Positions 30,512-37,375 of a stretch of 37,375 nucleotides of DNA are shown here, in pieces. This stretch comes from Oscillospiraceae bacterium (lineage in GTDB: Bacteria; Bacillota; Clostridia; Oscillospirales; UBA929), in contig WRLU01000018.1 of assembly GCA_009777475.1 (NCBI GenBank), positions 1-37,375 on the forward strand, in the 5' to 3' direction. The translations under genes were made by a program, and so were the position numbers. Positions within the stretch are counted from its first letter, which is position 1. The number at the start of each line of letters is the position of its first letter. The notes beneath the pieces were generated by a model. It did no database searches. It saw nothing but the letters and a program-made list of their open reading frames with translations, and had not been told where the DNA came from.

Positions 30512-33500
30512 ATGATTAGACAATCAAAAAGGTCCATGGCAGTAGTTTTGGCAATAGTAGTGGTGTTATCAGTGTTGCCGATTGTAGGATTGCCGCAGCT
30601 TCATCCGCCGGCGGCGCAAGCCAGCGGCACGGTGCATCCGTATCCCTTTAACACATCGGGTATTATTCCGGAATATACCGGATACACCGTATCTGCCGGG
30701 GGGGAATCTATCAGGCTGTACGGCGTGGACGTAAATAACAGCCGCAATTCGCAGAACCCCGATATATCCCAAGCGCCTGTAGCTATGTTTGACATGGATG
30801 GCGGCCCGGTTACCGTCACAGTAGCTCGAACCGGCGGCTTTAGCAGCGCGGTTGTGCGTCCTGCCCGGAAGGGTGCTACAGCCAGCGTTAGCGGGGGGGT
30901 TGTGACCATTACCCTTCCCTCTGTCGGAAATTATTCGGTTGAATTTAACGGCTCGGCAACCAGCTCCTCTGTTCCGCCCTTGTCTGTTTTCGCAAACCCC
31001 AAGGAGGATCCGACCGGTACTGTTTGGAGCAACAATACATACACAGGCGAACAGAATGTCAGCGGAAACGTATGGCTGGCAGCCGGTTCGATTATCAATG
31101 GCAGCGTAAACTTCAGCAACGGCGGCAGCTTGCGCGGCCGCGGCATTATTACAGGAGGCTCTGCGGCACACGGCCGGGTAACTGTTGAAACATGGGACAG
31201 GAGCAATTTGCGCCTTGATGGAGTTCACATACTCAATCCCGCCCGGTGGGCGGTGCAGTTCCAGCGGGGCAATAACTTCACCGTGGAAAACGTAAAAATT
31301 ATAACCGCCCGGGCCAACGGCGATGGCATATCTCTTCAAAGCGTTACAGGGGCCACCATAAACAACTGCTACATCAGAAGCTGGGATGACAATGTTGTTG
31401 TTAAAAACTATCAAAACGGCTACAACAGCGGGAACATAAATGTAACTAACAGCGTGTTTTGGAACGACCTGGCGCAGGCCATGGAAATAGGCGTTGAAAC
31501 CAACAAAGGAGGTACCGGCTCCGCTACTATCCAGGGTGTGCATTTTAACAATATTGACGTTATCCACGCATTCCACAAGGCACCCATATCCATACATAAC
31601 GGTGACAGATGCAGCGTCAGCGATATTACCTTCCGTAATATTGCTGTGGAAAACTCCTCAATGACCAACGCCAGGCTCTTGATTGATTTTACTAACCTCA
31701 ACGGAGATGAGATGGGGCTATGGTCTCCCAGCGGTTGGACTACTAATCCCGGGACCAGGTCTATCTCAGGGGTTACGGTCGAGGATGTTTGTGTACATAG
31801 TGCCAACGGTACTCCAAGAATGCGATTCCAAAGCAACGACCAGGGTTCCTTCAGCAATGTGCAGATCAGAAGGGTCTGCGGCGTTGGTCACGGCAATCCA
31901 TTAGGCCTTGAACACAGAGGCTATAACGGAAATGATGGCAGTGAACGTGACCTCGGAGGCTTGCCCGCCGGAGTTACATACACCCAGGGTGTGTGCAATA
32001 TGTCCTCCACAGGTCCAACAGCCGGACCTGCAACACCAACACCCGATGTTGGCGATGGTCAGATTATTTGGCAGGGAACACCGGGTGCCAATGTTTCCCT
32101 AGCTGGAAATGGTTATGAGTACAGAGGAGCATTTATTGACGGTGATAATCCGCAGGATTGGGGTCTGCCATTTACTGTGCCTGGCAAAAACTACCGTTAC
32201 TTAGGGCTTACATTTACCGGCTCCAATACCGCTACCTATAATGCGGTAAGCCTGGAATTCGACAGAATTATACTTGCAGCTAACCCGCCACACAACAATG
32301 CCTGGGAACAAATCCTGCTGTACGAGTTTGATATGCTGAGCTCAACCGGTGCCGTGCTGAACAAAGCCTCGCTCAGCGGCAACCAAACAGTGTATATTGA
32401 TCTGCAGGCTAACAGCTGGCGTGGTGCTCCTAATATTTTAGGTGCGGTTCTGGGGCACCTCCATATAGATGCCACCGTGCCAGGCGGCTCCAGCCCATCG
32501 GGACGGCTTACTCAGGTTTTCGTAACCGATACGCTCGGGGCTGTAGCTCCCACGCCCACGCCCGGTACAGGCGGCCCAACGCCAACTCCCCAGGGACCCA
32601 CGCCCACACCCGGCACAGGCGGCCCGACTCCTACGCCAAGCGGCCCCACGCCCACGCCCGGTACAGGCGGCCCGACACCACCCCCCCAGGGACCCACGCC
32701 CACGCCCTTTGGCTGCGGCAACTGCTGCATTGACTACAGCACAGACCCGAATATTATGGCGTATACCGTAGACAGCACCACGGCAGACAGTCATACCCTC
32801 AACCTATTGCAGGAGACATTCAGCTTCGGCTTTAATGAGGTTACGGCATATACCGTCAACGGCAAGACTGGGAAAAAACCGTTTACCGCCGAGGAGTTTT
32901 CCAAGCTGCTCGGAAAAGACTTAGAGCTGACTGTAACCGTAGGAGGTCAGACAGTAGCATTCCCCAAGATTAACAAGAGGCCTGACATGAAAGCTTTTAA
33001 TAAGAGCTTCAAGCCGGTAGTTAACTATAAGCTTTTTGAGTCAGGCGGGGAATACGGTCAGTGGACTATAACACCTAAGGCAGATCCAACTAGTACGGTG
33101 TCTAATGGAAACCTTCAGCTTATGGAGGCTGGGCTTAACGCCAAGAATAAACCCACAAAAATGCCAAATGCCAACGGATGGGGCAAATTTAAACCCGATG
33201 GCGGCGTTTATGGCGGCGTTTGCGTAAGACCGGTCGGAACTGTCAATGGCAAGCAGAAGGTTCTGAAAACCACATATTACATCAGGATGCGACCCTTGGC
33301 AAATCCTGGCGGAGCAGGTATTATCACTCCGGCAAGCAAGCCCAAGAAGATCAGTGCCAGCAGCACTCTTAAATCACCTAAGTTCAAAATAAAAAACAAT
33401 CAAATCAAAGCCAAGGAAAACACCTATCTCAACGGAATTCTGTATGATAAGGGTACAATGATAGCGGCAGCCCCAGGTGATATTGTAAGGCTCGGGGTTC

Positions 33501-33550
33501 CCAACAACGGCAAAAAGCCCGCAACAGCAACCCAAACGCTAACACAGTAA
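30512..33550 (+). CDS. Secreted right-handed beta-helix glycosidase-like protein, 1012 aa
   Basis: The signal peptide ends near AAQASG (residue 38). Residues about 60-150 form a beta-sandwich and about 160-470 a parallel beta-helix (GSIINGSVNFSNGGSLRGRG, ITARANGDGISL, IRSWDDNVVVKNY, FWNDLAQAMEIGVET). The Asp-rich NGDGI and WDDN turns resemble the catalytic face of GH28/GH49-type polysaccharide hydrolases, so an extracellular polysaccharide target is likely. A second beta-sandwich (about 515-675, perhaps carbohydrate-binding) is followed by a 16-residue Pro/Thr repeat linker, a CGNCC motif and a C-terminal domain carrying the module shared with the divergent neighbour. No sortase or SLH anchor is present. 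The exact family is not settled by eye. Confidence 0.82.
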   Translation: MIRQSKRSMAVVLAIVVVLSVLPIVGLPQLHPPAAQASGTVHPYPFNTSGIIPEYTGYTVSAGGESIRLYGVDVNNSRNSQNPDISQAPVAMFDMDGGPVTVTVARTGGFSSAVVRPARKGATASVSGGVVTITLPSVGNYSVEFNGSATSSSVPPLSVFANPKEDPTGTVWSNNTYTGEQNVSGNVWLAAGSIINGSVNFSNGGSLRGRGIITGGSAAHGRVTVETWDRSNLRLDGVHILNPARWAVQFQRGNNFTVENVKIITARANGDGISLQSVTGATINNCYIRSWDDNVVVKNYQNGYNSGNINVTNSVFWNDLAQAMEIGVETNKGGTGSATIQGVHFNNIDVIHAFHKAPISIHNGDRCSVSDITFRNIAVENSSMTNARLLIDFTNLNGDEMGLWSPSGWTTNPGTRSISGVTVEDVCVHSANGTPRMRFQSNDQGSFSNVQIRRVCGVGHGNPLGLEHRGYNGNDGSERDLGGLPAGVTYTQGVCNMSSTGPTAGPATPTPDVGDGQIIWQGTPGANVSLAGNGYEYRGAFIDGDNPQDWGLPFTVPGKNYRYLGLTFTGSNTATYNAVSLEFDRIILAANPPHNNAWEQILLYEFDMLSSTGAVLNKASLSGNQTVYIDLQANSWRGAPNILGAVLGHLHIDATVPGGSSPSGRLTQVFVTDTLGAVAPTPTPGTGGPTPTPQGPTPTPGTGGPTPTPSGPTPTPGTGGPTPPPQGPTPTPFGCGNCCIDYSTDPNIMAYTVDSTTADSHTLNLLQETFSFGFNEVTAYTVNGKTGKKPFTAEEFSKLLGKDLELTVTVGGQTVAFPKINKRPDMKAFNKSFKPVVNYKLFESGGEYGQWTITPKADPTSTVSNGNLQLMEAGLNAKNKPTKMPNANGWGKFKPDGGVYGGVCVRPVGTVNGKQKVLKTTYYIRMRPLANPGGAGIITPASKPKKISASSTLKSPKFKIKNNQIKAKENTYLNGILYDKGTMIAAAPGDIVRLGVPNNGKKPATATQTLTQ
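32549..32707 (+). repeat. 48-bp in-frame tandem repeat encoding PTPTPGTGGPTPTPQG
   Basis: Three full units (32549-32596, 32597-32644, 32645-32692) and a 15-bp partial copy encode a Pro/Thr/Gly linker of the beta-helix protein. The units differ mainly at third positions. A whole number of codons per unit means that copy-number change would alter only linker length. Confidence 0.9.
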
Positions 33551-33573
33551 AATTAAGCTGGAAGCAGCGAAAA

Positions 33574-33606
33574 CCCCGGAGAGGTTGAATGCCTCTCCGG
33601 GGTTTT
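33574..33606 (+). terminator. Terminator of the beta-helix protein gene
   Basis: An 11-bp perfect stem (33574-33584 with 33592-33602), 7-nt loop, then TTTT. Confidence 0.9.
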
Positions 33607-33649
33607 GCATATAATAGGAGCAATATAATATCACAGAGGGAGCGTTTGT

Positions 33650-33733
33650 GTGGAAAATCAGAGGATGCAGATTCTTTCGGTCGCGGCTTTATTTCTGCTT
33701 AATATTTTAATAATTTTGATTCTTACAAGATGA
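33650..33733 (+). CDS. 27-residue single-span membrane peptide
   Basis: GTG 33650 follows GAGGGAG by seven bases. The product begins MENQRMQILSVAALFLLNIL and ends in a hydrophobic IILILTR, giving one membrane helix with a polar N-terminus and a final Arg. It lies between the terminator at 33606 and a perfect 22-bp palindrome at 33739, so it has its own boundaries. AT-rich TATAAT-like hexamers lie upstream (33610, 33624). Too short for homology by eye; a role as a small regulator or type I toxin is only a possibility. Confidence 0.5.
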   Translation: MENQRMQILSVAALFLLNILIILILTR

Positions 33734-33738
33734 GCAGT

Positions 33739-33760
33739 AGGCAACCTCTAGAGGTTGCCT
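33739..33760 (+). terminator. 22-bp perfect palindrome, probable terminator stem disrupted by an IS
   Basis: The palindrome centres on CCTCTAGAGG. Directly after it, where a U tract would be expected, the left IS end begins (33761). It is therefore likely to have been the terminator of the 27-residue peptide gene. Confidence 0.55.
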
Positions 33761-33788
33761 CAGACTGTCAAAAAACTCCCCACCATAA

Positions 33789-34504
33789 CAAAAAGCTCAT
33801 GGCAAAAAGCCCTTGAAGGACAAAGATGATGATGACGAAAATCCACCAACCAAAGAAGTGACCGTCTCCACAACAGAGCCAGACAGCTGAGTATTTCGCA
33901 AAGGGGAACATGAAGTACAATTTGCATACGAAGCGCATACCGGCTGCGATGAATACGGGTTTATATTGGGCTATGAAGTAACCGCCGGAAACGTACACGA
34001 CAGCAAGGCTTTTGATAAGGTTTACGAACAAATAACGGAAAGATTTCTTGAAATTCAAACCGTGGCAATGGACTCAGCGTATCGAACACCGTGGATATGT
34101 AAAAAGGTTTTCGATGATGACCGATACGCATCACTCCCTTATAAATGTCCCATGACCAAGGACGGTTTTTTCAGGAAATAGTAACCCACCATATATGGGA
34201 ACCGTGGGTGGAAATGGCAGATGATTTCCGACACACACCTGAAGGCAAAGCCAGCTACGCCAAACGAAAGGAAACCATTGAGAGAGTGTTTGCAGATGCG
34301 AAAGAGAAACACGCTATGCGATACACTCACATACGCAGCCTAACCCGGGTACGAAGCTGGGTTGGGTTAAAATTCGCAGCCATGAATCTCAAAAAGATGG
34401 CGTTATGGATGGCTAAATCCCCCGTTTTATCGCCATTTCAACCTGTTTTTAGGATTTTGGGCATTTTTAACCCCTTGCCAGCTATGCGGCAAGGGGTTCT
34501 TTGA
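33789..34504 (+). pseudogene. IS1182-family transposase remnant (stop codon and deletion)
   Basis: First part, 33789-34181: KAHGKKPLKDKDDDDENPP, then an in-frame TGA at 33888-33890 where relatives have Gly, then VFRKGEHEVQFAYEAHTG, ...GYEVTAGNVHDSKAFDKVYE and MDSAYRTPWICKKVF of the DDE domain. The second part is in another frame from about 34175: EIVTHHIWEPWVEMADDFRHTPEGKASYAKRKETIERVFADAKEKHAMRYTH region to 34504. The segment normally found between them (a Tyr/Cys-rich stretch) is deleted, and the N-terminal DNA-binding domain is absent. It cannot make an active enzyme. Confidence 0.88.
34469..34498 (+). terminator. Transposase terminator at the IS right end
   Basis: An 11-bp perfect stem AACCCCTTGCC/GGCAAGGGGTT with an 8-nt loop, followed by CTTTG. 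The stem reaches into the last transposase codons and the right inverted repeat. Confidence 0.7.
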
Positions 34505-34511
34505 CAGTCTG

Positions 34512-34541
34512 CCGGGAGCGGTCCAAAAGGACCGCTCCCGG
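34512..34541 (+). terminator. Strong hairpin immediately right of the IS
   Basis: A 13-bp perfect stem (34512-34524 with 34529-34541), AAAA loop, then GTTTTATTG. It begins at the base after the IS end and probably belonged to the sequence interrupted by the insertion. Confidence 0.75.
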
Positions 34542-34605
34542 GTTTTATTGCGAATTTCCAATCTGTTTCACCTGCTTAAAACGAACGTAAGGTCAATAAA
34601 AACAG

Positions 34606-34788
34606 CTACCGTCTTAAAGCCCCATAAAGCTTCAGACTTATGTTATTTATTTTCTTCTCGGCAATTACGATATTTTTGTATTCGCCACATCCCTCACATA
34701 GCTCAAGGCATTTTGACAACACAACACCCTTAAGTTCTTTTATTCCGCCTAATTCTTTTTTGTAGCATTTATGGCAAAATTCAGCCAT
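34606..34788 (-). CDS. Small zinc-ribbon protein, 60 aa
   Basis: ATG 34788 follows AAAGGAGGTG by about nine bases (a TTG at 34794 is too close to it). The product begins MAEFCHKCYKKELGGIKELK and has a second pair at CEGCGEYKN, so CxxC twice with about 28 residues between: a likely zinc site. The tail is basic. I know no assigned function. It is a single gene divergent from speE. Confidence 0.75.
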   Translation of the reverse strand: MAEFCHKCYKKELGGIKELKGVVLSKCLELCEGCGEYKNIVIAEKKINNISLKLYGALRR

Positions 34789-34952
34789 CGGCAAACACCT
34801 CCTTTTTCAAGCGTACACTATAACCGTGGTGCTGTCAACCATAAATACCATAATTTATATAAAATATTTTGCATAAGTTCTCTTTTTGCCTGTTCAACAA
34901 AAGGGCGATTTGCTTATCTTCTCCGAGAAAAATGTTCAATCGGCAATAAAGC

Positions 34953-34994
34953 AATCAGGCGGCCGGGGTCAATCCCGGATTTTCCTGATTTTTT
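34953..34994 (+). terminator. Orphan terminator-like hairpin upstream of the speE promoter
   Basis: AATCAGG (34953-34959) pairs with CCTGATT (34984-34990), enclosing CCGGG/CCCGG (34963-34967 with 34974-34978), followed by TTTT. No gene on this strand ends nearby. The rest of the gap 34789-35119 is AT-rich, with no frame I would call a gene. Confidence 0.5.
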
Positions 34995-35001
34995 CTGAAC
35001 C

Positions 35002-35030
35002 TTGACATTACCGTCAAATAGGGGTATACT
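35002..35030 (+). promoter_or_regulatory. speE promoter
   Basis: TTGACA at 35002-35007, 17 bp, TATACT at 35025-35030. Confidence 0.75.
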
Positions 35031-35119
35031 TAGGATGCGAAGGGGCTAGTCGTCATCTTACTTGAGTGGAAGTCGGCTGTTGTGTTTCCAGGATCGGGCG
35101 GAGGAGGTTTTTTTTAGTT

Positions 35120-35971
35120 ATGCACCTTTGGTTTTGCGAGCGCCACACACCCAGGGTTGAGTTTTCCATTAGGGTAGACCGTCAACTGTACAGCGGCCAG
35201 AGTGAGTTTCAGCGCATTGATGTATTTGACTCAAAGGAATTCGGAAGATTTTTAACCTTAGACGGATTTATGATGCTGACCGAAAAGGATGAGTTTATTT
35301 ACCATGAGATGATAGTTCATGTTCCTATGGCCGTCCGCCCTGAGATAAAAAGTGCTTTGGTGATCGGAGCGGGCGATGGCGGTGTGGTACGGGAGCTGGT
35401 ACGGTATCATTCCATTGAACGGATAGATCTTGTGGAAATTGATGCACTAGTTGTGGAGGTTTGCAGGCAATATTTGCCTACTACAGCCTGCCGCCTGGAG
35501 GATGAGCGCGTTAATATATTTTATGAGGATGGCCTGAAATATATCAGGCGGTTTGAGAATGAATATGATTTAATTGTTGTTGATTCAACCGACCCATTTG
35601 GTCCAGGAGAGGGCTTGTTTACTAAAGAGTTTTATGGTAATTGCAGTAAAGCACTAAAAGAAAACGGCATTATGGTCAACCAGCACGAAAGCCCATTTTA
35701 TACTGAAGACGCCCAGGCGATGCAACGCGCCCACAAGCGGATTATTGAGTCCTTCCCGATAAGCAAGGTTTATCAGGCCCATATACCCACCTATCCATCG
35801 GGGCATTGGCTGTTTGGATTTGCATCAAAAAACCTGCACCCTATTCACGATCTGGATACGGTTAGATGGAATGCCCTGGGTATGAAGCTGAATTATTACA
35901 ACACCCAGCTCCATGTGGGTTCATTTGCCCTGCCGACATATGTTGAAGAATTACTGAGGGATGTTGAGTAA
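35120..35971 (+). CDS. speE: Spermidine synthase (polyamine aminopropyltransferase)
   Basis: Encodes 283 residues. ATG 35120 follows GAGGAGG (35101-35107) by 12 bases; a longer frame from 35066 is rejected. The N-terminal beta-strand domain (QSEFQRIDVFDSKEFGRFLTLDGFMMLTEKDEFIYHEM) leads into the Rossmann part with GAGDGGVVRELVRY and the active-site DSTDPFGPGEGLFT, where Asp residues bind putrescine. The enzyme transfers an aminopropyl group from decarboxylated SAM. The usual partners speD, speB and speA are absent and the gene is flanked by terminators, so it is a single transcription unit. Confidence 0.96.
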   Translation: MHLWFCERHTPRVEFSIRVDRQLYSGQSEFQRIDVFDSKEFGRFLTLDGFMMLTEKDEFIYHEMIVHVPMAVRPEIKSALVIGAGDGGVVRELVRYHSIERIDLVEIDALVVEVCRQYLPTTACRLEDERVNIFYEDGLKYIRRFENEYDLIVVDSTDPFGPGEGLFTKEFYGNCSKALKENGIMVNQHESPFYTEDAQAMQRAHKRIIESFPISKVYQAHIPTYPSGHWLFGFASKNLHPIHDLDTVRWNALGMKLNYYNTQLHVGSFALPTYVEELLRDVE

Positions 35972-36124
35972 GCGTATGCCTGATTTGCCGGGTTACCTAT
36001 CTTCCTGCACAACACAAGCCCGGAATATCTGAACCTATAGAAGGTTGAAAATCCGGACCTAAAAGAACCGCCGGCTAGGGGGATTGCGGATAAAACATGA
36101 TTTCAATTTTCGCCAAAAAACAGA

Positions 36125-36158
36125 TGACCGCCAGAGATTTCTGGTGGTCAACTTTTTT
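36125..36158 (+). terminator. Terminator downstream of speE
   Basis: An 11-bp stem with one G-U pair (36125-36135 with 36140-36150), GATT loop, then AC and six Ts. The 150 bp before it shows no gene. Confidence 0.75.
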
Positions 36159-36286
36159 CGGCTGATTCTACTTGGATTACTTTGGGCAGCGGGTCAGGAA
36201 CTAATGCCAGTTTGAGGTATATGAGGGCGATGTTGCTATTAAAAGGGGATCGAAAGTAGCGGCAAAATTGAAATGTGAACATCAAA

Positions 36287-36328
36287 AAACCGCCTTGATT
36301 ATGGCGTGTTCCATAGTCAAGGCGGTTT
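36287..36328 (+). terminator. 18-bp hairpin upstream of the recombinase remnant
   Basis: 36287-36304 pairs with 36311-36328 (one G-U), loop CGTGTT, then GGTTTTTG. It is terminator-like, but no gene precedes it after the 36125 terminator. It may be an element end or a hairpin that limits recombinase expression. The sequence between the two hairpins (36159-36286) shows nothing else. Confidence 0.6.
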
Positions 36329-36392
36329 GGTTTTTGCTAAAAACTGCCTATCAGGACACAATCAGGAAAATTGAGAAAAGGGGTGGCGGATT

Positions 36393-37070
36393 ATGAGCGG
36401 CATGATGATGACGGCAAAATACGATCCGGTATACAGCGAGCATGAAAAATCCCGATACCATGATTTCCTGTCGTCCCTCTCCGGTAGCATATCTTTTGAG
36501 GACGATACTTGGGTCTGTGAAAAACGGCTCAGGTGCGCACATGAAAGACCTCATAATATCAGCTTATATTTTTCAAAAGTGCCTGAAAAATATAAAGCGA
36601 TGGTAAAGTATTATGCCATTATCCGGCTGATACAGGGAATCAGCATCCCCGTCGCCCGAAACAATGTCCGCAACATTGGCTTCTTTCTGTGTTTCCTCAA
36701 TGAAGATAGGCTTGAAAGCGTGAATGTTCTTACGGCTTCCCGCTTCCAGGAACATATCGACAGCAAAGGATGGGCTGAAAGTACCCGTGCCGGGATTTGG
36801 AATGACATTGGAAAGTTTTTAACCCAAATGAACGGCTACGATGGAATGGCACTGAGGAATCCATTTGGCGACCACATCTATCAATTCGGGAAAAAGCATG
36901 ATTACAAATATATTCCCGATGCCGTGGCAAAGCAGCTTGATTGCGTGTTTATGGACGAAGGCATAGCACTTCATTTGCGGTGTGTCTACTGGCTGCTACG
37001 GTTAGTCCCATCGCGGATTTCAGAGATACTTGGCATGAAAATCGACTGCGTGAAGCCGTTTGATGGGCAT
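36393..37070 (+). pseudogene. Tyrosine recombinase, N-terminal and first catalytic part only
   Basis: About 226 residues from ATG 36393 (weak GGGGTGGCGG site) have the core-binding helical domain of a phage/transposon integrase (YYAIIRLIQGISIPVARNNV, LTASRFQEHIDSKGW) and the beginning of the catalytic domain with the first Arg in LVPSRISEILGMKIDC. After FDGHFC (about 37070) the frame runs on as unrelated residues to 37247, and the HxxR and Tyr motifs are missing. The reason is a junction: the sequence beyond is the minus-strand start of another gene. It cannot be active. Confidence 0.82.
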
Positions 37071-37283
37071 TTTTGCATCGCTAATACTTGCATAAACCCA
37101 GTTTTCGCTTTCCTCGTCATAGGCAATCACATTGCCGTTTTCGTCTTCCGCCCAGTCAAAAAATTCATCACCGTGCTGGGTGATGGTAATTTCCGTGCCG
37201 TCCGCCTGGGTGACGGTTTGGGGAAATGGGTTTTTTGGAGCGGCTAGGGTATCTATCGTAAATAGCGTAGTCAATGCAAACAC
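37070..37283 (-). pseudogene. N-terminal fragment of a secreted M6-type metallopeptidase
   Basis: On the minus strand from 37283, MFALTTLFTIDTLAAPKNPF looks like the end of a signal peptide. It is followed by QTVTQADGTEITITQHGDEFFDWAEDENGNV and ENWVYASISD, the pattern at the mature N-terminus of M6 (immune inhibitor A-like) peptidases. From about 37070 the frame is only the complement of the recombinase. No ribosome site or full signal peptide is visible upstream, so the fragment may be truncated at both ends. The last bases of the window (37284-37375) show no gene. Confidence 0.6.
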
Positions 37284-37375
37284 GGCGATTTAGTTTCGTA
37301 ACCGTTTGTAGGGTACGCCGCCATCAACCTACCGCTCCAGAACGGTGCAATGCGGGTTTGCAGGATGCCGAGGAC

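Larger units (their letters stand above)
33761..34511 (+). mobile_element. Internally deleted IS1182-family element with intact ends, 751 bp
   Basis: The left end CAGACTGTCAAAAAAC (33761-33776) and the right end (34496-34511, complement CAGACTGTCAAAGAAC) match at 15 of 16 positions as terminal inverted repeats. The inside encodes only the middle and C-terminal parts of a transposase, and full IS1182 elements are about twice this length. No target duplication is evident. Both ends abut hairpins: the palindrome 33739-33760 on the left and the 13-bp stem 34512-34541 on the right. Confidence 0.85.

Noticed and set aside
30569..31597. Long minus-strand open frame (342 codons) opposite the beta-helix gene
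   Set aside because: Its composition is an odd Cys/Arg/Ala/Val mix with no ribosome site, and the plus strand encodes a convincing secreted protein; it is an antisense shadow caused by codon bias.
32512..32730. Glycine/valine repeat protein on the minus strand
   Set aside because: It is the reverse reading of the Pro/Thr linker repeat and has no start signals.
33768..34058. Hydrophobic 96-codon minus-strand frame
   Set aside because: It is opposite the transposase remnant, which explains the sequence; there is no ribosome site.
36301..36396. 31-codon frame (MACSIVKAVW...) ending in an ATGA overlap with the recombinase fragment
   Set aside because: Its first codons lie inside the 36287 hairpin and it has no ribosome site; probably chance.

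Overview
The window reads as chromosomal DNA of an anaerobic, Gram-positive-type member of the Clostridia, possibly in or near the Oscillospiraceae. The evidence is strong GGAGG ribosome binding sites, frequent TTG starts, a Clostridia-like gene set (rplI-dnaB, argR-recN, nrdR, rpsT, addB, ywlE-rimI, argS) and ferredoxin-dependent indolepyruvate oxidoreductase genes. The family assignment is inference only, because no rRNA is present. I found no tRNA, rRNA, CRISPR array or intact prophage.

Layout. 1-2000: tail of an unidentified gene, a SAM methyltransferase, an AraD-like class II aldolase that has lost most of its diagnostic active-site residues, and a 56-residue YtxH-like protein on the minus strand. 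2059-7270: housekeeping block of a DUF1015 protein, rplI, dnaB overlapping tilS, rpsT and nrdR. A 197-bp segment bounded by inverted repeats lies between tilS and rpsT. 7317-13001: paaK, iorA, iorB (aromatic 2-oxoacid to aryl-acetyl-CoA to aryl-acetate chemistry), then uvrB. 13042-16437: a MagIII-like glycosylase, DUF3795 and CPBP protease genes, radC and pyrE.

16438-19356: the most unusual stretch. A near-consensus promoter is followed at its predicted start point by twelve perfect GACAA units, and then by an 808-residue secreted protein. That protein has six beta-rich repeats of two alternating kinds and a very basic tail of two InlB-type repeats. The arrangement looks like a slippage-controlled surface or secreted protein.

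19598-27857: argR, recN, ywlE overlapping rimI, a remnant of a vanished secreted-protein gene, addB (degenerate Walker A, no addA beside it) and argS in the opposite direction. 28083-28653: a YoeB/Txe-type toxin-antitoxin pair, with related terminator hairpins on both sides. 28827-33550: two divergent genes for large secreted proteins, one unknown and one a beta-helix glycosidase-like protein, that share a small repeat module. 33650-34511: a 27-residue single-span peptide gene and an internally deleted IS1182-type element with intact ends. 34606-35971: a small zinc-ribbon protein and speE. 36393-37283: a tyrosine recombinase fragment joined head-on to the start of an M6-type peptidase gene, marking a rearrangement.

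The conserved genes are ordinary replication, repair, translation and arginine/pyrimidine functions. The accessory part consists of secreted repeat proteins, a toxin-antitoxin module and decaying mobile elements. Many promoters here have a 17-bp spacer and a TGN just before the -10 hexamer.
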